Assembly: GCF_036865545.1 (NCBI RefSeq)
Contig: NZ_CP142208.1
Coordinates: 2,480,001 to 2,544,000, forward strand
Length of the DNA: 64,000 nt
Direction: 5' to 3'
Source of the DNA: Erwinia sp. E_sp_B01_1
Lineage (GTDB): Bacteria; Pseudomonadota; Gammaproteobacteria; Enterobacterales; Enterobacteriaceae
The notes below the pieces were generated by a model. It ran no database searches, was not told the origin of the DNA, and worked only from the letters and a program-made list of their open reading frames with translations. Positions 57,044-64,000 of the stretch are shown here, in pieces. A program made the position numbers and the translations under genes. Numbering within the stretch: the stretch's first letter is position 1; the number at the start of each line of letters is the position of its first letter.

Positions 57044-58423
57044 TTACTTCAGCAGACGTGCCCGGCAGGATTTGCCTTTGATTTTCACCTGCTGCAACTG
57101 CTTCATCGCCTGACGGGCGCTTTCGTGACGAATTGCCACATAAGCCAGCGTCGGACCAATGTCGATTTTTCCAATCGCTTCGCTTTTCAGCCCTGCTTCG
57201 CCGGTCAGCGCTCCCAGAATGTCGCCCGGACGTATTTTCGCCTTGCGGCCGCCATCCAGACTCAGGGTTTCCATTTCTGCCAGTAGAGGCTGAGCCGCTA
57301 CCGACTTCAGTTCAGACACGCTGTGCCAGCTCAGTTTTTGCTGAAGGTAATCTTCCAGCGCATGGGCACGGATCATCTCATCTGGTGCAACCAGGCTGAT
57401 TGCAGATCCTTCTGCCCCGGCTCGCGCCGTACGGCCAATACGGTGAACATGGACTTCCGGATCGAAGGAGAGCTGATAGTTCACCACCATCGCCAGCGCC
57501 TTAATATCCAGGCCACGGGCAGCCACGTCTGTGGCAACCAGTACCCGGCAACTGCCGTTGGCAAAGCGGATCAGCACCTGGTCACGGTCACGCTGCTCTA
57601 AATCACCGTGCAGCGCCAGTGCGCTAATCTGGCTGTTGCCAAGCGCGTAAGCAATATCATCACACTCTCTTTTGGTGTTGCAAAACACCACACAGGAGCT
57701 GGGTTTACGATCGCTTAACAGGCCAATCAGCGCGGTTAACTTCTCACGCGGACCTGCTTCATAAAAACGCTGCTCAATGGCGGGCAAATCGGATACCACA
57801 TCCGTTTCTACCGTTACCGGGTCGCGCTGGATAGTCTTGCTAATCTGCGCGATGCCCTGAGGCCAGGTGGCGGAGAACAGCAGCGTCTGACGGGATGGCG
57901 GGCAATAGCGGATGATCGCATCGATATCCTCACGAAAACCCATTTCCAGCATGCGGTCTGCTTCATCCAGTACCAGCGTAGTGATCTGGTCCAGCTGCAA
58001 TGTTTCACGCTTCAGGTGATCGAGAATACGGCCTGGCGTACCGACCACAATATGCGGTGCGCGCATCAGCGAATCCCGCTGGGCACCCATAGGTTGTCCG
58101 CCGCACAGGGTCAGAATTTTGATATTCGCGGTAAAGCGAGCCAGCCGGCGCAGCTCTTTCGCCACCTGGTCAGCCAGTTCACGCGTGGGGCAAAGCACCA
58201 GCGACTGGGTAACAAACTGGGTCACATCAATACGGTGCAGAACGCCAAGACCAAATGCAGCCGTTTTGCCACTGCCGGTTTTAGCCTGGGCACGGACGTC
58301 TTTCCCCTCCAGAATGGCAGGTAATGCAGCAGCCTGGACGGGCGTCATGGCGAGGTAGCCCAGCTCGTTCAGATTCTCGATCTGGCTGGCTGGCAGGGAT
58401 GTCAGGGTTGAAAAAGCAGTCAC
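57044..58423 (-). CDS. dbpA: ATP-dependent RNA helicase DbpA
   Basis: 459 residues (E. coli 457). DEAD-box core: Q-motif region TPVQAAALPAIL, AKTGSGKT (I), PTRELADQ (Ia), VLDEADRMLEMGF (II), SATWP (III), TDVAARGLDI (V) and HRIGRTARAG (VI). The C-terminal RRM-like domain (KAKIRPGDILGALTGEAGLKSEAIGKIDI) targets hairpin 92 of 23S rRNA. It acts in large-subunit assembly. Confidence 0.97.
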   Translation of the reverse strand: MTAFSTLTSLPASQIENLNELGYLAMTPVQAAALPAILEGKDVRAQAKTGSGKTAAFGLGVLHRIDVTQFVTQSLVLCPTRELADQVAKELRRLARFTANIKILTLCGGQPMGAQRDSLMRAPHIVVGTPGRILDHLKRETLQLDQITTLVLDEADRMLEMGFREDIDAIIRYCPPSRQTLLFSATWPQGIAQISKTIQRDPVTVETDVVSDLPAIEQRFYEAGPREKLTALIGLLSDRKPSSCVVFCNTKRECDDIAYALGNSQISALALHGDLEQRDRDQVLIRFANGSCRVLVATDVAARGLDIKALAMVVNYQLSFDPEVHVHRIGRTARAGAEGSAISLVAPDEMIRAHALEDYLQQKLSWHSVSELKSVAAQPLLAEMETLSLDGGRKAKIRPGDILGALTGEAGLKSEAIGKIDIGPTLAYVAIRHESARQAMKQLQQVKIKGKSCRARLLK

Positions 58424-58528
58424 AAATTACTCTCTGAGAAAAACGGCGTGCGGATTGGCGCTGAGTGTAGCAGAAAACCACGACTTTCCGTTACCGTCGG
58501 GCGGTTGCAGGCGCAGCGCCCTGAAGAG

Positions 58529-58560
58529 TTAAAAGCCGGCCAGCGCTGTAGTGCCGGCCG
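58529..58560 (-). terminator. Terminator of ttcA
   Basis: On the minus strand two GCCGGC arms (58553-58558 and 58535-58540) enclose a 12-base loop and are followed by TTTTAACTC, 12 bases after the ttcA stop. Confidence 0.7.
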
Positions 58561-58571
58561 GGAAAATAAAA

Positions 58572-59465
58572 TCAGAGGTTGGTAACATCAATAAACAGGG
58601 ACTTATCGATGTTGGTTGAGGAGACCGTGGCCTCAGTAAAGGCGTACTCTTCCCTCTCCCCTTCCCGATCCAACGGCAGATTGACAAAATCAAACAGGTT
58701 GCGGTCCGCCAGCTGGCTTGGGCTGACGTTCTGAATGGATTTAAACACGCTCTCAACCCTGCCCGGCTCTTTCCTGTCCCATTCGCTCAACATCGCTTTG
58801 ATCGCCTGACGTTGCAAATTCTCCTGAGAACCACAAAGGTTGCAGGGAATAATGGGGAAGTTTTTATGTTCCGAGTAAGCAATCAGGTCTTTCTCACGAC
58901 AGTAGCTCAGCGGTCTGATTACCACGTTACGGCCATCGTCGGAGCGCAATTTTGGCGGCATCGCTTTCATCCGCGCGCCATGGAAAATATTCAGGAACAG
59001 GGTCTCAACGATGTCATCAAGATGATGGCCCAGCGCAATTTTGGTCGCGCCAATGCGTTCTGCAAAAGAGTAAAGGGTGCCACGGCGCAGCCTTGAGCAG
59101 AGGCCACAGGTGGTTTTTCCTTCCGGGATTTTCTCTTTCACCACTGAATAGGTGTCTTTATCGACGATGTAATAAGGGATGTTCAGGCTTTCAAAATAGT
59201 CTGGCAGGATGTGTTCCGGGAAACCAGGCTGCTTTTGATCCAGATTGACGGCCACCACTTCAAAATTAATGGGCGCAACCTTTTTTAAATTCAGCAGGAT
59301 ATCTAACATGGCAAAGGAATCTTTGCCGCCGCTCATGCAGGCCATCACCACATCATTCTCTTCGATCATATTGTAATCGATGATGGCATTGCCAACGTTG
59401 CGGCGCAGGCGTTTCTGAAGCTTGTTATATTCAAGCGACTCTTTTCTTGTATCTGTCTGATTCAT
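58572..59465 (-). CDS. ttcA: tRNA 2-thiocytidine(32) synthetase TtcA
   Basis: 297 residues (E. coli 311). PP-loop ATPase motif SGGKDS at 45-50, and two CxxC pairs, Cys120/Cys123 (TTCGLCS) and Cys208/Cys211 (CNLCGSQ), which hold the iron-sulfur cluster used for thiolation. It makes s2C32 in certain tRNAs. Gene order dbpA-ttcA-(small gene)-zntB matches related enterobacteria. Confidence 0.97.
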   Translation of the reverse strand: MNQTDTRKESLEYNKLQKRLRRNVGNAIIDYNMIEENDVVMACMSGGKDSFAMLDILLNLKKVAPINFEVVAVNLDQKQPGFPEHILPDYFESLNIPYYIVDKDTYSVVKEKIPEGKTTCGLCSRLRRGTLYSFAERIGATKIALGHHLDDIVETLFLNIFHGARMKAMPPKLRSDDGRNVVIRPLSYCREKDLIAYSEHKNFPIIPCNLCGSQENLQRQAIKAMLSEWDRKEPGRVESVFKSIQNVSPSQLADRNLFDFVNLPLDREGEREEYAFTEATVSSTNIDKSLFIDVTNL

Positions 59466-59601
59466 AGCTACTTCTCACACCGCCGAAAAAAATCGACTGC
59501 TGATTTCCTGGTTAAACCCTTTTATGGCGGGGAGTATACGGGTTTTTAAGTAAGGTTTAAATAATCTGCGCAGGCAGAAAGCCTGATGCGGAGGGCTATG
59601 C

Positions 59602-59634
59602 TGTCAGGCCGGTTAACCGGCGACCGGCCTGACA
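59602..59634. repeat. 12-bp perfect hairpin after the Pro/Asp-rich gene
   Basis: TGTCAGGCCGGT (59602-59613) and ACCGGCCTGACA (59623-59634) around a nine-base loop, starting six bases beyond the small gene's stop on the minus strand. No T tract; it may stabilise or end that message. Confidence 0.55.
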
Positions 59635-59640
59635 AGTCAG

Positions 59641-59793
59641 TTACATATGTGGAGGCGGGTCAAGAATCGGGTCCGGGTCGCCTGGCGAAGGATCCGGCAT
59701 TGGCTGTGGCGTAGGAATAGGATCCGGAATCGGCGTGGGATCGGTTGGAACAGGATCGGATGCGCGTGGAGAGTCCATAGTGTGAAATGACAT
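59641..59793 (-). CDS. 50-residue Pro/Asp-rich micropeptide
   Basis: The start is fixed by an unusually strong ribosome site (GAGGAGGA, five bases before the ATG at 59791-59793). The peptide starts MSFHTMDSPRASDP and continues as a repeat of PDP/PxP steps (about 18 Pro and 9 Asp in 50 residues), ending DPPPHM. There is no signal or membrane segment, and it is very acidic. It is likely disordered. I do not recognise a family. A terminator just upstream (59860-59884) separates it from zntB, so it must have its own promoter between about 59794 and 59860, or be reached by read-through. Confidence 0.72.
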   Translation of the reverse strand: MSFHTMDSPRASDPVPTDPTPIPDPIPTPQPMPDPSPGDPDPILDPPPHM

Positions 59794-59859
59794 ATCTTCC
59801 TCCTCAGTCTTGGCTTGAACCTTAAGCATAGGCACCCCATTCACCGCTGGCAAATAGGC

Positions 59860-59884
59860 AAAAAAAAGCCGGGATAACCCGGCT
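59860..59884 (-). terminator. Terminator on the minus strand downstream of zntB
   Basis: AGCCGGG (59867-59873) and CCCGGCT (59878-59884) around ATAA; on the minus strand the stem is followed by eight T. About 185 bases after the zntB stop. Confidence 0.85.
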
Positions 59885-60000
59885 CGTACGAATCAAATAT
59901 GCTATGCAGTAATTCAAAATAAGGAAGTAAGACAATATGGAGCGCAACGCCCATCGCTTGACGTTGCATTCACCTGCGGAAAAGAGTTTGCCCCAACATC

Positions 60001-60049
60001 AGCGGGCAGATATTGATTTTGGTCATTTTTATCTGCGCTTTTGCCCGCT
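60001..60049. repeat. Nested inverted repeats downstream of zntB
   Basis: AGCGGGCA (60001-60008) and TGCCCGCT (60042-60049) enclose a second pair, GCAGATA and TATCTGC. The two stems share bases and are alternatives. Purpose unknown. Confidence 0.4.
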
Positions 60050-60069
60050 AATACCGTTTTTTGCTCACA

Positions 60070-61053
60070 TCATAACCATTTACGGCGTTTCATCCACCAG
60101 GCCACGGCCAGTACCAGGGCTACCAGTAAAAAGCAGAAGGTGCCAAAGCCGTAACGCCACTCTCCGCCAGGGATCCCCCCCAGGTTAACGCCAAACAGGC
60201 CGGTAAGGAAAGTTGTGGGCAGGAACACCATTGCCAGCAGCGACATGGTATAGGTCCGACGGTTCATCGCCTCAGCCATTACCGAACTGATCTCATCAGC
60301 CAGCACGGCGGTTCTTGAGACGCTGGCATCAAGATCGTCCAGCCCCCTGCCCAGCCTGTCTGAAATATCCTGCATCCGGCGCCTGTCGTCATCGCTCATC
60401 CAGGGGAGACGCTCGCTGGCTATTCTTGAAAACACATCCCGCTGGGGCGCCATGTATCTGCGCATGATAATCAGCTGCTTACGAATCAGCGCCAGCTCCC
60501 CCCGCGGCGGGACTTGTTGATCCACCACCGCATCTTCAAGGTCGATGATTTTATCGTGCAGTTCTTCAATAAACTCGCTGGTGTGATCCGTCAGGGCATC
60601 GCACACCTCCACCAGCCAGCTGCCACCGTTAACCGGGCCGTTGCCGTTTTGCAGGTCGGTTAACACCTCATCAATGGCAAACACTTTGCGCTGACGGGTT
60701 GAGACAATCAGTTTGTCGTTGATGAAGACCCGGATCACAACCAGCTGATCCGGGCGGGATTCGCTGTTGAGGTTTACGCTGCGCAGAGTGATCATCGTGC
60801 CATCGCCCAGACGGCTGACGCGGGGACGCATGCTGTCGCCTCCCAGCGCATCACGTACCGAATCCGGCAGCAGAGGGGTCGACAACAGCCAGTCTGCACT
60901 TTCCCGGTGGGTGTAATTAAGGTGCAGCCAGCAGGGCTGGTCGCAATTAATGACGTCTTTATCCTCAATGGGAATGAGGCCCCCTTTTCCATCCAGCTGA
61001 CAGGAAATGATGGCGTCTGATACTTGTAAGGCCTTGCCTGCAATTACATCCAC
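60070..61053 (-). CDS. zntB: Zinc transporter ZntB (CorA family)
   Basis: 327 residues, the same as E. coli. Large cytoplasmic N-terminal funnel domain, then two C-terminal membrane helices ([28 protein letters not shown] with the family GVN signature, and [16 protein letters not shown]), and a basic end KRRKWL. Moves Zn2+ driven by the proton gradient. Confidence 0.97.
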   Translation of the reverse strand: MDVIAGKALQVSDAIISCQLDGKGGLIPIEDKDVINCDQPCWLHLNYTHRESADWLLSTPLLPDSVRDALGGDSMRPRVSRLGDGTMITLRSVNLNSESRPDQLVVIRVFINDKLIVSTRQRKVFAIDEVLTDLQNGNGPVNGGSWLVEVCDALTDHTSEFIEELHDKIIDLEDAVVDQQVPPRGELALIRKQLIIMRRYMAPQRDVFSRIASERLPWMSDDDRRRMQDISDRLGRGLDDLDASVSRTAVLADEISSVMAEAMNRRTYTMSLLAMVFLPTTFLTGLFGVNLGGIPGGEWRYGFGTFCFLLVALVLAVAWWMKRRKWL

Positions 61054-61253
61054 AACTGCTCCGCATTTAGCATAATCAATGCGAAACAGTCTAGCCTGCC
61101 CACTCGTTGTTGCAAAACAGGCTTATTACCGGAGCCGTTAAAAACTCTGTCATTGTGTAAATTATTTAAGAGGCGGCTCACGAAATAAACATTGTGTGAC
61201 GCTTAAGGGTTGTTATTCACAAGGCGTTATTGAAATATCCATCCAGTTACCAA

Positions 61254-61278
61254 GGATTGTTACTGTTCAATCAGGCAA

Positions 61279-61283
<5 letters not shown>
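61254..61283 (+). promoter_or_regulatory. BglG-type ribonucleic antiterminator (RAT)
   Basis: GGATTGTTACTG at 61254 and AGGCAAAACCT at 61273-61283 match the two arms of the bgl/sac RAT consensus, in the same 30-base layout as the E. coli bgl leader. Bound by a BglG-family protein it would block the overlapping terminator. No BglG gene lies upstream (zntB is there). Confidence 0.85.

Positions 61284-64000
<2,717 letters not shown>

Noticed and set aside
59937..60188. 83-codon frame on the plus strand overlapping the zntB 3' end
   Set aside because: An AAGGAAG site precedes it, but it overlaps zntB by 119 bases, its end is a zntB shadow and composition is not protein-like.
61160..61250. CRP site upstream of the beta-glucoside leader
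   Set aside because: TGTGA and TCACA half-sites occur but not at the 6-base spacing needed.

Overview
The window is chromosomal DNA of an enterobacterium. Protein identity to Escherichia coli genes is high throughout (pepT end, smrA, ydcJ, fnr, uspE, pntAB, ydgH, ydgI, rstAB, asr, ydgD, hrpA, azoR, ydbL-ynbE-ydbH, ldhA, dbpA, ttcA, zntB). The accessory loci between these genes (arabitol operon, pcaK/pcaQ pair, ssuD-like block, PTS sugar operons) suggest an Erwinia/Pantoea-type relative rather than E. coli itself; that placement is inferred from gene content only. I see no rRNA, tRNA, insertion sequence, prophage or CRISPR array.

Layout. 0-8.5 kb: end of pepT, an orphan polar amino-acid binding protein, a YbdL-type aminotransferase with a divergent LysR regulator, a chemoreceptor with a flagellar sigma-28 promoter, a type-B carboxylesterase and ydcJ. 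8.7-12 kb: a pcaK-type aromatic acid transporter and divergent pcaQ-type regulator without pca enzymes, then smrA; the convergent pcaQ/smrA ends have been tandemly copied. 12-17.4 kb: the D-arabitol operon (dalR divergent from dalD-dalK-dalT) with a perfect 19-bp palindromic operator candidate. 17.4-31.5 kb: conserved core (fnr with its FNR box, uspE, pntAB, ydgH, ydgI, rstAB, an M32 carboxypeptidase, asr with a likely RstA box and expanded repeats, a YdgU-like micropeptide, ydgD). 31.5-36.3 kb: hrpA, broken by a one-base deletion, and azoR.

36.4-46.8 kb is the most interesting accessory block. A leftward operon (SsuD-like flavin monooxygenase, a leaderless SsuA-like protein, an exported SsuA-like protein) is divergent from a rightward operon (peptide-type ABC transporter with fused ATPases, a translationally coupled 38-codon ORF, a tandem carboxymuconolactone-decarboxylase-domain protein with a frameshift, a glyoxalase-like protein). 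The SsuB/SsuC transporter parts expected for a sulfonate system are absent. The arrangement looks like uptake and flavin-dependent oxidation of an unidentified compound with peroxidase-type protection.

46.9-51.7 kb: a GST, then a PTS permease-rpiB-AlsE-like epimerase operon divergent from an RpiR-family regulator. This resembles the E. coli allose system with its ABC transporter replaced by a PTS permease. 51.7-61 kb: ydbL-ynbE-ydbH (envelope lipid transport), ldhA, a YdbJ-like lipoprotein, a small ABM monooxygenase, dbpA, ttcA, a 50-residue Pro/Asp-rich micropeptide and zntB. 61-64 kb: a beta-glucoside operon (EIIBC, then 6-phospho-beta-glucosidase cut by the window end) preceded by a BglG-type antiterminator RNA overlapping a terminator.

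Two genes carry single-base deletions (hrpA and the CMD-domain gene), and the PTS/6-phospho-beta-glucosidase junction looks as if it may carry a third. All three sit at or beside homopolymer runs, so sequencing error should be excluded before they are read as real.
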